Both the position numbers and the translations under genes were made by a program. The notes beneath the pieces were generated by a model, which saw nothing but the letters and a program-made list of their open reading frames with translations, was not told where the DNA came from and ran no database searches. From an uncultured Pirellulaceae bacterium (GTDB lineage Bacteria > Planctomycetota > Planctomycetia > Pirellulales > Pirellulaceae), in contig CALHPU010000085.1 in NCBI GenBank assembly GCA_938036435.1, positions 1 to 48,025 of the forward strand: a stretch of DNA of 48,025 nucleotides, written 5' to 3'. Of this stretch, positions 7,969 to 17,712 are shown one piece after another. The first letter of the stretch is position 1. The number at the start of each line of letters is the position of its first letter.

Positions 7969-8868
7969 ATGTATAAGTTACTATCCGCAACAATCTTGTC
8001 CCTTTGTTTTGTTGGATTTTCGAGCGATGCTTGCGCTCAAGATCCCGATTTCCACATCTACCTTTGCTTTGGTCAATCTAACATGCAGGGCAGTGCGAAA
8101 ATTGAAGCGCAAGACAAGACTACCAATGATCGGTTCTGGCTTCTTCAGTCAACGGACAGCACATATCCACCAAGGACCAAGGGCCAGTGGATCCCGGCCG
8201 ACCCGCCGCTATGCCGAGAGGGAACGGGGCTCGGACCAGCCAACAGTTTTGGTAAAACGATGATCAAGCACTTGCCCTCCAATATCAAAGTTGGCATTGT
8301 CCATGTCGCCGTTGCCGGATGCAAGATCGAGCTGTTTGACAAGGATCAGTATCAAGATTTCCAAAAGACCCATGAAGGAGCTTGGTTTAAAAAAATCATT
8401 GATGCTTACGATGGCAACCCCTACGCTCATCTGCTCGAGCTGGCAAAGAAAGCCCAAGAGAAAGGCGTGATCAAGGGCGTGCTGTTACATCAAGGAGAAT
8501 CAAACACGGGCGAGGAAGACTGGCCATCGAAAGTGAAAGTGATCTACGACGATTTGATGCAAGATCTATCACTGGATCCAGCAACCACGCCACTTCTGGC
8601 TGGCGAAGTCGTACATGCGGACTACGACGGTTGCTGCTCCAAGATGAACATAACAATGTCACGCTTGCCTGAGACGATTCCGAACTCGTATGTCATCTCA
8701 TCCAAGGGATGCGCTGTCCAACCAGACAAAACTCACTTCAACTCCGAAGGCGTTCGTCTTCTTGGCAAACGCTACGCACTCAAGATGTTAGCGACCCAAG
8801 GAATTACAGTCGACGAAAACGGCAAAGCCTCTCACAGCAGCCAAACCCCAACGCCAGCAGCACCATAG
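7969..8868 (+). CDS. Secreted SGNH carbohydrate esterase (SASA / CE6-like)
   Basis: 299 residues from the ATG at 7969, which gives signal peptide MYKLLSATILSLCFVGFSSDACAQ; ATG 7963 would add two residues. The first conserved block is LCFGQSNMQG with nucleophile Ser37. LLHQGESNTGEEDW is the typical glycine/asparagine block (GESN). DKTHFNSEGVRLLG near the C-terminus provides the catalytic Asp-x-x-His. This set marks the sialate O-acetylesterase / acetylxylan esterase group, which removes acetyl groups from polysaccharides or sugars. In planctomycetes such enzymes help use algal polysaccharide, in line with the sulfatase at the right edge. Substrate cannot be told from sequence. It is convergent with the NRPS-like gene. 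Confidence 0.85.
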   Translation: MYKLLSATILSLCFVGFSSDACAQDPDFHIYLCFGQSNMQGSAKIEAQDKTTNDRFWLLQSTDSTYPPRTKGQWIPADPPLCREGTGLGPANSFGKTMIKHLPSNIKVGIVHVAVAGCKIELFDKDQYQDFQKTHEGAWFKKIIDAYDGNPYAHLLELAKKAQEKGVIKGVLLHQGESNTGEEDWPSKVKVIYDDLMQDLSLDPATTPLLAGEVVHADYDGCCSKMNITMSRLPETIPNSYVISSKGCAVQPDKTHFNSEGVRLLGKRYALKMLATQGITVDENGKASHSSQTPTPAAP

Positions 8869-9010
8869 AGCTTGGCGGCGAAGCACGAAGCCTAAATAGT
8901 AACACGCAGTGGACGAACTATCTCGCCACCAGCAAGCAGTCCGGAAGCAGCTACCATCGGACAAAAACGTAGACGAGTTGCCAACGCATCACTAGATCGC
9001 CCGGCGCGGA

Positions 9011-11713
9011 CTAAGTTTCGGCCGAACGGTTGCGGATTGTGCGAAATGCCTTTTTAAACTCTTCCAGATACGGCTGGCTAAGAATGGTCGCATGCCCTCC
9101 GGGAATCTTTGTCAGCGTCAAAGAAGAAACAAATTCGCTCCAGCCATAGTCCTCCGCCACCGAATAGTTCGGTTCAGATTGCTCTCCATAGATCAAATCC
9201 ATCGCAACATCACAAGGGTTCGGTTCGTAGCGGTTCGCCATTTCGATAAACTCGACCTCCAAAGCCAACAGACGTAATTCGCGATCCAGCGGCTGGTTGC
9301 TGTCCCTTCGCTGTTGCAGTCGCCGGACGCGCAACTTCCGCAGCAACGTGTCCTTGTCTTGAGCAAACCGTTGACTCAAAGTGCCCGGCACGCTGATTCG
9401 GCGCCACAACCGTGCTAGTAGACCTCGCCTGCGCAGCGCCAAAGGGTTGGGGGCATCGATGTTGATGATCCTGTCGACCTCGAAGCCACGACTTTTAAGG
9501 ATAGGCGTCATTTCAAACGCCAACAGCCCACCAAATGAATATCCGACCAGCGTAACGACTGGCTCGCAGCCTGCCGCCACAATGCAATCTACATACGACT
9601 CGGCCAGGTCTTTGATCGATAACTCCGAGCAATCGATATCTCCATCGCCATACAACAGGGATGACTCTAGCACCCCCATGGGTACCGAAGCGTCTTCTTT
9701 GTCTAGGAATTCGTGATAGAACATTCCTCCACCGCCGGCTGCGTGCAAATACACCATTCGAATGAGTCCGTCGGTGTCATTCAGTCGTGTCAACAATGGC
9801 CGATAGTTTTCAGTTTGAATAGCAGGCTCCTCGTAGCGGCGATCAAGGTATGCTGACATCGCAGCAATGGTTGGATTGGGAATCAGCGAAGCGACCGTAA
9901 TGTGAGGTCCGGGGAACTCCGATTCCAGCGACAACACCAAACGCATCGCCAACAGGGAATCGCCTCCAAGTTCAAAAAAGTTGTGGTCGCGATTGAGTCC
10001 CGTGACTCCTAACACGCGCTCCCAGACTTTAGCGGTGGCCTCTTCAGTGACCGTCTTGAATGAAGTTTTACAGCCGGGCGTTCCAACCGATACTGGCGTT
10101 GGATCGGGAAGCTGTTTGTAATCCAGTTTCCCATTGGCAGTGGTCGGAAATGATTCCACGAAAACAATTCGGGATGGCACCATGTAATCCGGAAGGTGCT
10201 GGCTCACGAACTCCCTAAGATCCGGTTCGCCTGGCGGTTCGGCTAAGGGATCGCTTCCGTCGGTCACCACATAACCCACCAGCTGTTGCGTCAGGTTTTG
10301 CATCCGCTTCATGACATGAGCTTGTTTGACGCGCGGATGCCTCGAGAGACAATTCGCAATCTCTCCCGGTTCAATCCGGTATCCACGAAGTTTGATCTGA
10401 TCGTCGATTCGGCCAACAAACTCGTAGTTTCCATCAGATCGCAACCTTACCTGATCCCCCGTGCGATAACAGATTTGCTGATTTGCAAAATCGCAGGCAA
10501 CGAACTTCTCTGCCGACAGTTCCTCGCGTCGCCAGTATTTGTTTGCCAAACCGATACCGCAAATATACAGTTCGCCAATTTGACCTTCGTCAACCAACGC
10601 TCCACCATCGTCAACAACATAAAAGTTAACTTCATCGATCGGTTTTCCGATTGATGGCACTTCGTCGGGCCGCAAGGTCGCGCAGCTGCACGCGATGGTC
10701 GCCTCGGTGGGGCCGTACACATTGACCAGACGCACTTTTGGGTCAGCGTAGTCAAACCATTTCTTCACCAAACCGGCGTCGACCTGTTCGCCGCCAAAGA
10801 TGACGGTGGTTAACGAATCGGGCAGCCTCACTTTCCCTGTCGTTTTTGCTTGCGTGTCAAGGCTGGCGACAATGAGATTCCAAAATGCGGTGGGCAGATG
10901 CAGGACATTGACCTGTCGCTCTTCGACGAAGCTCAGGAAGCGGCCGATTGATTCAAGGCTGTCTGGCTGCAATGGCACCAATGTTCCACCGGAGATCAAC
11001 GCCGGGAAAATTTCTTCCAGGGACGCATCGAAGCCAAGAGAAAGAAACTGCATCGTGCGGTCGCCTGACGCCATCTCAAAATGATTGGCCCACCAATCGC
11101 AAAAATTCCACAATGACTTGTGTGAGACAGCGACTCCCTTCGGTTGTCCAGTGGAACCAGAAGTGTAAATCATGTAAGCGAGGCTGGAATCTGGCACCGT
11201 TTCCAGCTCGATCTCACACTCACGGTCGAGCTTTATCGACTCCTCAGTTTGAAAACACATTGCCCGCGCATCGGCACTGATTGCCAGGGAAGCAGTCGTT
11301 TCGGGGTAGTGAAACTTGTCTTCTGTTCGAACCAGCAACAGTGCAGCTTCTGAATCCGCAAGAAGAAACTGAACCCGATCCGAAGGCTGTTGCGGATCGA
11401 TTGGCAGAAAGAATCCTCCCGCGCGCAGGATTGCAACTTCGGCTACGTAAAATTCGATCGAGCGCGACATGAAAATCGCGATTGGCCGGGATTGCAAAGT
11501 TTCCTTCGACAGTTGCCGTTGAATCTCCAGTGCCAGATTGCGCGACCATTGGTCCAGCGTGGCGTAGCTCAACTTTGCCTGTGGGGCATCGATGGCGGTA
11601 GCGCTGCCGAAGGATGCGAAACTCTGGTCCAGTGCCGCGACGACCGTCACTTTTTCGCTCTGTTCACTTTTCAATTGCAGTTGAACCACGTGTAAATCGG
11701 CAGGAAATGACAA
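9011..11713 (-). CDS. Single-module NRPS-like enzyme: adenylation-carrier-thioesterase
   Basis: 900 residues. Adenylation domain about 25-530: A3 YTSGSTGQPKG (183-193), A5 NVYGPTEATI, A7 YRTGD, A8 GRIDDQIKLRGYRIEPGEI, A10 Lys529 in TANGKLDY. A carrier domain follows (about 555-625) with the phosphopantetheine site Ser586 in LGGDSL. A type I thioesterase (about 650-895) has GYSFGG (Ser726) and GGH (His874). There is no condensation domain, so it should activate one acid, load it on its own carrier and release it by hydrolysis, dimerisation or transfer. D229 fits amino-acid binding. The start is TTG at 11711-11713, since an in-frame stop lies just upstream and no ATG is in frame. No PPTase or tailoring enzyme is adjacent. 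Confidence 0.9.
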   Translation of the reverse strand: MSFPADLHVVQLQLKSEQSEKVTVVAALDQSFASFGSATAIDAPQAKLSYATLDQWSRNLALEIQRQLSKETLQSRPIAIFMSRSIEFYVAEVAILRAGGFFLPIDPQQPSDRVQFLLADSEAALLLVRTEDKFHYPETTASLAISADARAMCFQTEESIKLDRECEIELETVPDSSLAYMIYTSGSTGQPKGVAVSHKSLWNFCDWWANHFEMASGDRTMQFLSLGFDASLEEIFPALISGGTLVPLQPDSLESIGRFLSFVEERQVNVLHLPTAFWNLIVASLDTQAKTTGKVRLPDSLTTVIFGGEQVDAGLVKKWFDYADPKVRLVNVYGPTEATIACSCATLRPDEVPSIGKPIDEVNFYVVDDGGALVDEGQIGELYICGIGLANKYWRREELSAEKFVACDFANQQICYRTGDQVRLRSDGNYEFVGRIDDQIKLRGYRIEPGEIANCLSRHPRVKQAHVMKRMQNLTQQLVGYVVTDGSDPLAEPPGEPDLREFVSQHLPDYMVPSRIVFVESFPTTANGKLDYKQLPDPTPVSVGTPGCKTSFKTVTEEATAKVWERVLGVTGLNRDHNFFELGGDSLLAMRLVLSLESEFPGPHITVASLIPNPTIAAMSAYLDRRYEEPAIQTENYRPLLTRLNDTDGLIRMVYLHAAGGGGMFYHEFLDKEDASVPMGVLESSLLYGDGDIDCSELSIKDLAESYVDCIVAAGCEPVVTLVGYSFGGLLAFEMTPILKSRGFEVDRIINIDAPNPLALRRRGLLARLWRRISVPGTLSQRFAQDKDTLLRKLRVRRLQQRRDSNQPLDRELRLLALEVEFIEMANRYEPNPCDVAMDLIYGEQSEPNYSVAEDYGWSEFVSSLTLTKIPGGHATILSQPYLEEFKKAFRTIRNRSAET

Positions 11714-11988
11714 GGCATGGTGACGAAGCTTTCATCGAGACGATGTTGAGACTCACCGTTATTGGAAGCTGAAATGCAAGTTCTTAACGCCAGAGGACTG
11801 CACTTCATCTAACGTTAATTAGTACACAGTTGCCTGCAATAGTTTTGCCTTTTTGCGCAAGGAAGAACTGTATGGCATCTAACAATGAGGCTAAAATAAA
11901 GACAGTTAGGCACGAAAACAGGCTATGTGGTTACCTGATGAACCGAAATTAAATTGCCCATTTTTGCGCTGGCGAAAGCTCGCGCTAA

Positions 11989-12360
11989 CCTTTCTCGCAT
12001 TTTGCTGAAGGGGAATTAGTGGGCATCGAGGGTTTGTTCAATCTACGAGGTCAAAGGGGTTAGCAAGTCGCGGCTAAAGACGCTCACTGTTGAATTTTTC
12101 GAAAACGCGATCGAAATACGAGAGAAAGCTGACACGGTTAGCACTCAAGTGACAGAAACAATGAACGAGAAAAAGGAAGTATCAAATCCCGCAAACCCGT
12201 CGTTGCCGAACCGGATGTGGGATCTGAAGATGATGATACAATTGAACTGAACGTTGATCTTTCGCGCTCCAGACGATTGCAATATCAAACCATTCAAGAT
12301 CGATGCCTCAAACTGCCTCGCACGCGAAACAGCGGCGCGATTCCGCAATTTGCGCACTGA
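11989..12360 (+). pseudogene. Possible decayed gene (two frameshifts)
   Basis: The spacer between the NRPS-like gene and the DedA-like gene holds protein-like stretches in shifting frames. Frame 1 reads FAEGELVGIEGLFNLRGQ (about 11998-12054). A one-base change in CAAAGGGG near 12055 moves it to GVSKSRLKTLTVEFFENAIE and on to VTETMNEKK (to about 12178). A second shift gives SRKPVVAEPDVGSEDDDTI, running to a stop at 12358-12360. Charged, low-hydrophobic composition suggests a small soluble protein, but no family is recognised. It could also be chance. Confidence 0.35.
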
Positions 12361-12407
12361 TGCCTTTTGCGGTCGGTGCTAAAGACGCTGGAAAGCATGT
12401 CTTCTCC

Positions 12408-13061
12408 ATGACACAGCCAAACAAAAAGAACACCTCTCTGACATGGATGATTGTCGTTGCGCTGGCAGTTCCAACGATTCCATTCATACTGCTGGGATGG
12501 TGGCTGGAACCGACCATCGAATCATTTGCCACCAACGCCGCAGCAATGCAAGCGTGGCAATCTACGGTGGTTATTATCGCGGCTCTCGCGGTCGACATAT
12601 TTCTCCCCGTGCCATCAAGCGTGCTGCTCACTTTTGCCGGGCAATCATTAGGTGCGTGGCAAGGCACGATGGTTGGCTGGTTGGGGTTGAACGTTTCGGC
12701 GGCGATCGGATTCTGGACCAGTCGAAAATTTGGCCCGTGGGTGCTGGCTCGTCTTTCGACCGAAGACGCAATAGCAGATGTTCAGCGACTTAGTCGATCG
12801 TCACTGTGGCTGACCTTGATCGCTTGTCGGCCGTTGCCAATTCTGGCTGAGGCAAGTGTTTTGCTGGCCGGAGTCAACCGAGTGCCGCCGACACAATTTT
12901 GGCCACCTGTTTTGATGGCAAACCTAATCATTGCCGCAGCATACAGTTGGCTGGGAGCGTCGGCGGCTAAGAACGACTGGTTTGTCACCGCTTTGGTGAT
13001 CTCGATGTTGCTGCCGTTAACCTTTATCGGAGTTCGATACATTTGGAAGAGGTGTCGCTAA
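12408..13061 (+). CDS. DedA/VTT-domain membrane protein
   Basis: 217 residues from the ATG at 12408; the frame is open upstream, but this start puts a short basic tail before the first membrane helix. Hydrophobic helices fall at about 12-30, 45-75, 85-105, 130-155, 165-180 and 190-210. The segment DIFLPVPSSVLLTFAGQSLG, followed by a glycine-rich helix and FWTSRKFG, is the VTT (SNARE-associated) core shared by DedA and TMEM41/VMP1 proteins, thought to act in lipid scrambling or undecaprenyl-phosphate recycling. The CRPLPILAEAS stretch fits the second re-entrant half. It stands alone; the upp gene follows 131 bp later. Specific substrate unknown. Confidence 0.8.
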   Translation: MTQPNKKNTSLTWMIVVALAVPTIPFILLGWWLEPTIESFATNAAAMQAWQSTVVIIAALAVDIFLPVPSSVLLTFAGQSLGAWQGTMVGWLGLNVSAAIGFWTSRKFGPWVLARLSTEDAIADVQRLSRSSLWLTLIACRPLPILAEASVLLAGVNRVPPTQFWPPVLMANLIIAAAYSWLGASAAKNDWFVTALVISMLLPLTFIGVRYIWKRCR

Positions 13062-13192
13062 CAGTTCGAAGTTAAGAACTTTTGCGAACGGGGACTGCAA
13101 AATTGCAAAGACTTCGATTAAAACAAAGTATGTCGATGACAGGCATTTAGCGTTGCTAGGCGGCTTTAGAAAATTTCGAGAAGGTTTTTAGA

Positions 13193-13825
13193 ATGAAGAG
13201 CGACGTTCAAGTGATGAGGCATCCCCTGGTCGATTGTCATCTGACGGCGCTGCGTGATGAAACCACCTCCGGCGCGGGATTTCGCCAAGCGGTCAAGATG
13301 CTTTCGACGTTGCTGGCCTACGAGGCGACAGCGAACTTGAAAACCACCATTCGTCCGGTGAAAACGCCGATCACCACTTGCGATGGGCATGATCTTAACC
13401 GACGCGTTGGGCTTGTCCCAATTCTGCGAGCGGGAGTAGCGATGGTTGAGCCGATGCTGGATCTGATTCCCACATCCGAGGTCTGGCATTTGGGAATGTA
13501 TCGCGACGAGGCAACCGCCACGCCGGTGCATTATTATAGCAAACTCCCTCCAAATAAACCGGTCGAGGTAGCGTTTGTGCTGGACCCAATGTTGGCTACT
13601 GGAGGATCGGCGTTGATGGCGATTGATGCCATTCGGGAGTGGGGTGTCACCGAAATCAAAATGCTTTCGATCATTGCCTCCCCAGAAGGTATCGAGCGTT
13701 TGCAAAACGAGCGCCCCGAAGTTCAAGTGCACACTTGCGTGATCGACCAGTCTCTGAACGAAGACCATTTCATCGTACCGGGATTGGGTGACGCTGGCGA
13801 CCGAATCTTCAACACGACCGGGTAA
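13193..13825 (+). CDS. upp: Uracil phosphoribosyltransferase
   Basis: 210 residues, the usual length. It converts uracil and PRPP to UMP and pyrophosphate in pyrimidine salvage. VPILRAGVAMVEPM and the PRPP loop VLDPMLATGGSALMAID are diagnostic, and the C-terminal GLGDAGDRIFNT is the uracil-binding tail. The N-terminal HPLVDCHLTALRDETTSGAGFR is also standard. GAGAAGG lies a few bases upstream of the ATG at 13193. The zinc-ribbon protein gene begins one base after the stop, so the two are co-transcribed. Long reading frames on the opposite strand here are shadows. Confidence 0.97.
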   Translation: MKSDVQVMRHPLVDCHLTALRDETTSGAGFRQAVKMLSTLLAYEATANLKTTIRPVKTPITTCDGHDLNRRVGLVPILRAGVAMVEPMLDLIPTSEVWHLGMYRDEATATPVHYYSKLPPNKPVEVAFVLDPMLATGGSALMAIDAIREWGVTEIKMLSIIASPEGIERLQNERPEVQVHTCVIDQSLNEDHFIVPGLGDAGDRIFNTTG

Positions 13826-13826
13826 A

Positions 13827-14582
13827 ATGAGTTTGCAAGTTTTCGGCTGCCCAGACTGCTCACAGCCATTCCAAGTTGATTCCAGCCAAACTGGCCAGCA
13901 GGTGCGCTGCCCGGGATGTAACTCGGTTGTTCAAATACCAGAGGCTTTTGGAGTTTCTGACGCTGTTGAATCTCCTCATTCTTCAACGCATCAACCAGAA
14001 GAAGTCCCAGAAGCATTCGCCTGTCCATCTTGCGAATCCGCGTTCGGCGTGCTGGCGTCTATGTACGGAACAACCATGGCCTGCCCCCACTGCGGCCAAG
14101 CAGTATCCATCGAACGCGCGTCGCCCTCCCCTGCCCCACAGATTGACGTAACCAAATCAAGACCTCTCATTGATGAGGCCGCCAGCAGCATGGTGGCGGC
14201 ACAACAACAAAGTGATGCACTGGGCGAAACGGAGCAAACGCCACCTCGCGAGCCAACCGTCCAAGAGCAGGAAAACGTCGAACCGGACCTTGTCGTTTTC
14301 CAGCCGCAAAACGTAGACCATCTATTACCGCCTCGTTTTGCTACTCTTGACCCGGCCTTCATCTATCGCCGGGGAGCCTCAACAGATCAGGTTCTTCTTC
14401 CAGATGCCGACGGCGGCGTCCAAGCCGTCAGTAATCGAATCGTGACGATCGTGCACAACGGGCAAGAGTATCAACTCATCTCCTCGCCGCGATACCGCCG
14501 CAATCTTGACATCGCCGTAAATGCAATTTTGATTCTGATTGCGTTGTTGCTGACGTTGGCAATCTGGTGGGCCGTGGCATAA
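13827..14582 (+). CDS. Zinc-ribbon membrane protein (two MJ0042-like motifs)
   Basis: 251 residues from the ATG at 13827, immediately after the upp stop. Two zinc-ribbon motifs stand at the N-terminus: CPDCSQPFQV...VRCPGC (about 8-34) and CPSCESAFGV...ACPHC (about 67-91). The second half is a linker rich in P, Q and E followed by a small folded region, and the protein ends in one membrane helix (NAILILIALLLTLAIWWAVA), so the zinc ribbons lie on the cytoplasmic side if the C-terminus is the anchor. MJ0042-type ribbons before membrane segments are common in planctomycetes, with no established role. Coupling to upp gives no firm clue. Confidence 0.8.
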   Translation: MSLQVFGCPDCSQPFQVDSSQTGQQVRCPGCNSVVQIPEAFGVSDAVESPHSSTHQPEEVPEAFACPSCESAFGVLASMYGTTMACPHCGQAVSIERASPSPAPQIDVTKSRPLIDEAASSMVAAQQQSDALGETEQTPPREPTVQEQENVEPDLVVFQPQNVDHLLPPRFATLDPAFIYRRGASTDQVLLPDADGGVQAVSNRIVTIVHNGQEYQLISSPRYRRNLDIAVNAILILIALLLTLAIWWAVA

Positions 14583-14744
14583 CCCGGCGTCTATCAATTA
14601 GCATCCCAAACCCGCCCCACCGAGACCATCGTTACTCCGCGGGTAAACCCTGGCGCGATCTCAAAACTCACACGTCGAATCACCATTTCATGAAATCGCA
14701 CAACTTGTAGAACTGATTTAGCCCTGAATCCGCACCATCAAACG

Positions 14745-14772
14745 TTGAGTTTTCTGAAAAACAATCTATAAT
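14745..14772 (+). promoter_or_regulatory. Sigma-70-like promoter upstream of acnB
   Basis: TTGAGT (14745-14750), 16-bp spacer, TATAAT (14767-14772). This is the only strong promoter in the 331-bp spacer 14583-14913, which otherwise shows nothing. It predicts a 5' leader of about 135 bases before acnB. Confidence 0.6.
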
Positions 14773-14913
14773 CTCGCCCGCGATTGCCCGATGGTTGCTA
14801 GATCGACTGTGGACAGGGATCGGTCGCCTCGATGATTCGCCGACCGTCTACATTCCCAAAGACTACCCAGAAACAAGATTGCTCCGAACTTTTCGTTTCC
14901 CGAGAAATTTTAA

Positions 14914-17712
14914 ATGAACGCTTACGAAGACTACCTGAACGAAATCGAAGAACGAAAAAAGCAAGACCTCCATCCCAAGCCGATTGACGATGCTGGTCTG
15001 CTGAGCGTTATCATTGACCAGATCAAAGACGCCGGCAATGCTTACCGCGAGGACTCGCTGAAATTCTTCATCTACAACGTGCTGCCCGGAACGACCAGCG
15101 CTGCGGGAGTCAAAGCCAAATTTCTGAAGGAGATCATTCTCGGTCAGTCGGAGGTTGTGGAGATCACTCCCGAGTTTGCGTTGGAGCAATTGTCTCACAT
15201 GAAGGGCGGCCCTTCGATTGACGTTCTGCTTGATCTGGCTCTCGGAGATGACGCTGACATCGCAAAGTCAGCCGCTGAAACGCTCAAGACGCAGGTCTTC
15301 CTCTACGAAGCCAATATGGAACGACTGAAGAAGGCCTTTAAGGACGGTAGCGTAATCGCCAAAGAGATCATTGAGAGCTACGCCAATGCCGAATTCTTTA
15401 CCAAGCTGCCCGAGGTCGAAGAAGAAATCAAAGTCGTTACCTACGTCGCTGGTGTTGGCGATATCTCGACCGACCTGCTGTCTCCCGGAAGCGAAGCCCA
15501 CTCACGTTCTGATCGCGAACTGCATGGCAAGTGCTTGATCGACACCAAGGCGCAGGGCGAATTGGTCGCACTCAAGGAGGCTCATCCGGACAAAAGGGTG
15601 ATGCTGGTCGCCGAAAAGGGAACGATGGGCGTTGGCTCGTCGCGCATGTCGGGCGTCAATAATGTGGCGCTGTGGATCGGCAAACAGGCAAGTCCGTACG
15701 TGCCTTTTATCAACATCGCGCCGGTCGTTGCGGGAACTAATGGGATCTCCCCCATCTTCCTGACCACCGTCGATGTGACCGGCGGGATCGGGCTCGACCT
15801 AAAAAACTGGGTCAAAAAAGTCGACGGCGACGGCAATGTGGTCATGGATGAAGAGGGCGAACCGGTTCTCGAGCAGACTTACTCCGTTGACACCGGGACC
15901 GTTCTGACCATCAACACCAAAGAAAAGAAACTGTACAATGGTGACGAAGAGTTGAGCGACATATCGAAAGCTCTGACGCCGCAAAAAATGGAATTCATGC
16001 GGGCTGGTGGTTCCTACGCGATCGTCTTCGGTAAGAAACTTCAAACCTTTGCGGCAAAAACGCTAGGAATCGATGTCCCGCCAGTGTTCGCGCCCGCCAA
16101 AGAGGTCTCACACGCAGGTCAAGGACTAACGGCCGTTGAAAAGATCTTCAACAAAAACGCGGTCGGCAACACGCCAGGGAAGGTCCTGCACGCGGGATCC
16201 GATGTGCGCGTTGAAGTTAACATCGTTGGATCGCAGGACACAACCGGCCTGATGACGTCACAGGAATTGGAGATGATGGCCGCAACGGTAATCTCGCCAA
16301 TCGTTGACGGTGCCTACCAATCGGGCTGTCACACCGCGTCAGTCTGGGACAAAAAATCTCAGGAGAACATTCCTCGGTTGATGAAGTTCATGAACGACTT
16401 CGGCCTGATCACCGCACGTGATCCCAAAGGCGAGTACGCTCCGCTGACGGACGTGATTCACAAGATGCTCAACGATCTAACCGTGGACGATTGGGCGATC
16501 ATTGTCGGCGGCGACTCGCATACGCGCATGTCCAAGGGCGTTGCCTTCGGTGCCGATTCAGGAACCGTCGCCCTTGCACTGGCCACCGGCGAAGCGACCA
16601 TGCCTATCCCTGAATCGGTGAAGGTCACCTTTAAAGGCAAAATGCATGATTATATGGATTTCCGCGACGTCGTGCACGCCACCCAAGCACAGATGCTGGA
16701 TAAATTCGATGGCGACAACATCTTCCAAGGCCGCATCATCGAGGTCCATATTGGAACTCTGCCGTCCGACCAAGCGTTCACGTTCACGGACTGGACCGCC
16801 GAGATGAAGGCCAAGGCTTCGATTTGCATTTCGCAAGACGACACCTTGATCGAGTCGTTGGAAATCGCCAAGAGCCGCATCCAAGTGATGATTGACAAGG
16901 GCATGGACAACGAGAAAAAGGTTCTGCAGGGTCTGATCGATCAGGCGAATAAGCGAATCGAGGAAATTCGCTCGGGTACCAAACCAGCGCTGACTCCCGA
17001 TCATAACGCTAAATATCACGCAGAATTCGAGGTCGATCTGAACATCATTGACGAACCGATGATCGCCGACCCGGATGTCCACAACGACGATCCTTCCAAG
17101 CGATACACTCACGACACGATTCGCGAGCTTTCGTTTTACGAAGGCAAGAAGAAAATCGACTTGGGCTTTGTTGGCTCCTGCATGGTTCACAAAGGCGACA
17201 TGAAGATCGTCGCCAAAATGCTTCGCAACCTTGAAGATCAGCAAGGAACCGTCAAGTTCAATGCTCCATTGATCGTTGCGGCACCGACTTACAACATCAT
17301 TGAAGAACTCAAAGAAGAAGGTGACTGGGAGATCCTGCAAAAGTACTCAGGATTTGAGTTCAACGATTTGCTGCCAAAAGCGCAGGCCCGAACCGAGTAC
17401 GAAAACATGATGTACCTAGAGCGTCCGGGGTGTAATTTGTGCATGGGCAACCAAGAGAAAGCCGCCAAGGGCGACACTGTTTTGGCGACCTCGACACGTT
17501 TGTTCCAAGGACGAGTCGTTGCGGACTCTGAGCGAAAGAAGGGTGAATCACTGTTGGCATCTACGCCGGTTGTGGTTCTCGCCGCGATCCTTGGTCGCAC
17601 GCCAACGATCGAAGAATACCGAGAGGCCGTACTTGGCATCAAGCTGACCACATTCGCGCCGCCGCTCAAAGAGATGAGCTCCGTCGGCCCAACGGATCTG
17701 GTCAATTTCTAG
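14914..17712 (+). CDS. acnB: Bifunctional aconitate hydratase 2 / 2-methylisocitrate dehydratase
   Basis: 932 residues, longer than the roughly 865 of the E. coli enzyme. It converts citrate to isocitrate in the TCA cycle and can also hydrate 2-methyl-cis-aconitate. The N-terminal HEAT-like domain (about 1-165) starts MNAYEDYLNEIEERKKQ, and the catalytic domains follow in the AcnB order. The [4Fe-4S] ligands are visible: Cys756 in FVGSCMVHKG, and Cys840 and Cys843 in RPGCNLCMGN. GGDSHTRMSKGVAFGADSG is the usual substrate-binding block. The extra length lies mainly in an insert at about 295-355 and in the middle (about 660-740). A single gene with its own promoter. A 260-residue opposite frame in it is a shadow. 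Confidence 0.97.
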   Translation: MNAYEDYLNEIEERKKQDLHPKPIDDAGLLSVIIDQIKDAGNAYREDSLKFFIYNVLPGTTSAAGVKAKFLKEIILGQSEVVEITPEFALEQLSHMKGGPSIDVLLDLALGDDADIAKSAAETLKTQVFLYEANMERLKKAFKDGSVIAKEIIESYANAEFFTKLPEVEEEIKVVTYVAGVGDISTDLLSPGSEAHSRSDRELHGKCLIDTKAQGELVALKEAHPDKRVMLVAEKGTMGVGSSRMSGVNNVALWIGKQASPYVPFINIAPVVAGTNGISPIFLTTVDVTGGIGLDLKNWVKKVDGDGNVVMDEEGEPVLEQTYSVDTGTVLTINTKEKKLYNGDEELSDISKALTPQKMEFMRAGGSYAIVFGKKLQTFAAKTLGIDVPPVFAPAKEVSHAGQGLTAVEKIFNKNAVGNTPGKVLHAGSDVRVEVNIVGSQDTTGLMTSQELEMMAATVISPIVDGAYQSGCHTASVWDKKSQENIPRLMKFMNDFGLITARDPKGEYAPLTDVIHKMLNDLTVDDWAIIVGGDSHTRMSKGVAFGADSGTVALALATGEATMPIPESVKVTFKGKMHDYMDFRDVVHATQAQMLDKFDGDNIFQGRIIEVHIGTLPSDQAFTFTDWTAEMKAKASICISQDDTLIESLEIAKSRIQVMIDKGMDNEKKVLQGLIDQANKRIEEIRSGTKPALTPDHNAKYHAEFEVDLNIIDEPMIADPDVHNDDPSKRYTHDTIRELSFYEGKKKIDLGFVGSCMVHKGDMKIVAKMLRNLEDQQGTVKFNAPLIVAAPTYNIIEELKEEGDWEILQKYSGFEFNDLLPKAQARTEYENMMYLERPGCNLCMGNQEKAAKGDTVLATSTRLFQGRVVADSERKKGESLLASTPVVVLAAILGRTPTIEEYREAVLGIKLTTFAPPLKEMSSVGPTDLVNF

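Noticed and set aside
12145..12357. 70-residue minus-strand frame upstream of the DedA-like gene
   Set aside because: Lies opposite the decayed-gene stretch; no motif or ribosome site.
13166..13768. 200-residue frame opposite upp
   Set aside because: Shadow of upp, which is certain.
16558..17340. 260-residue frame opposite acnB
   Set aside because: A mirror of the strong codon bias in acnB; no start signal and no family motif.
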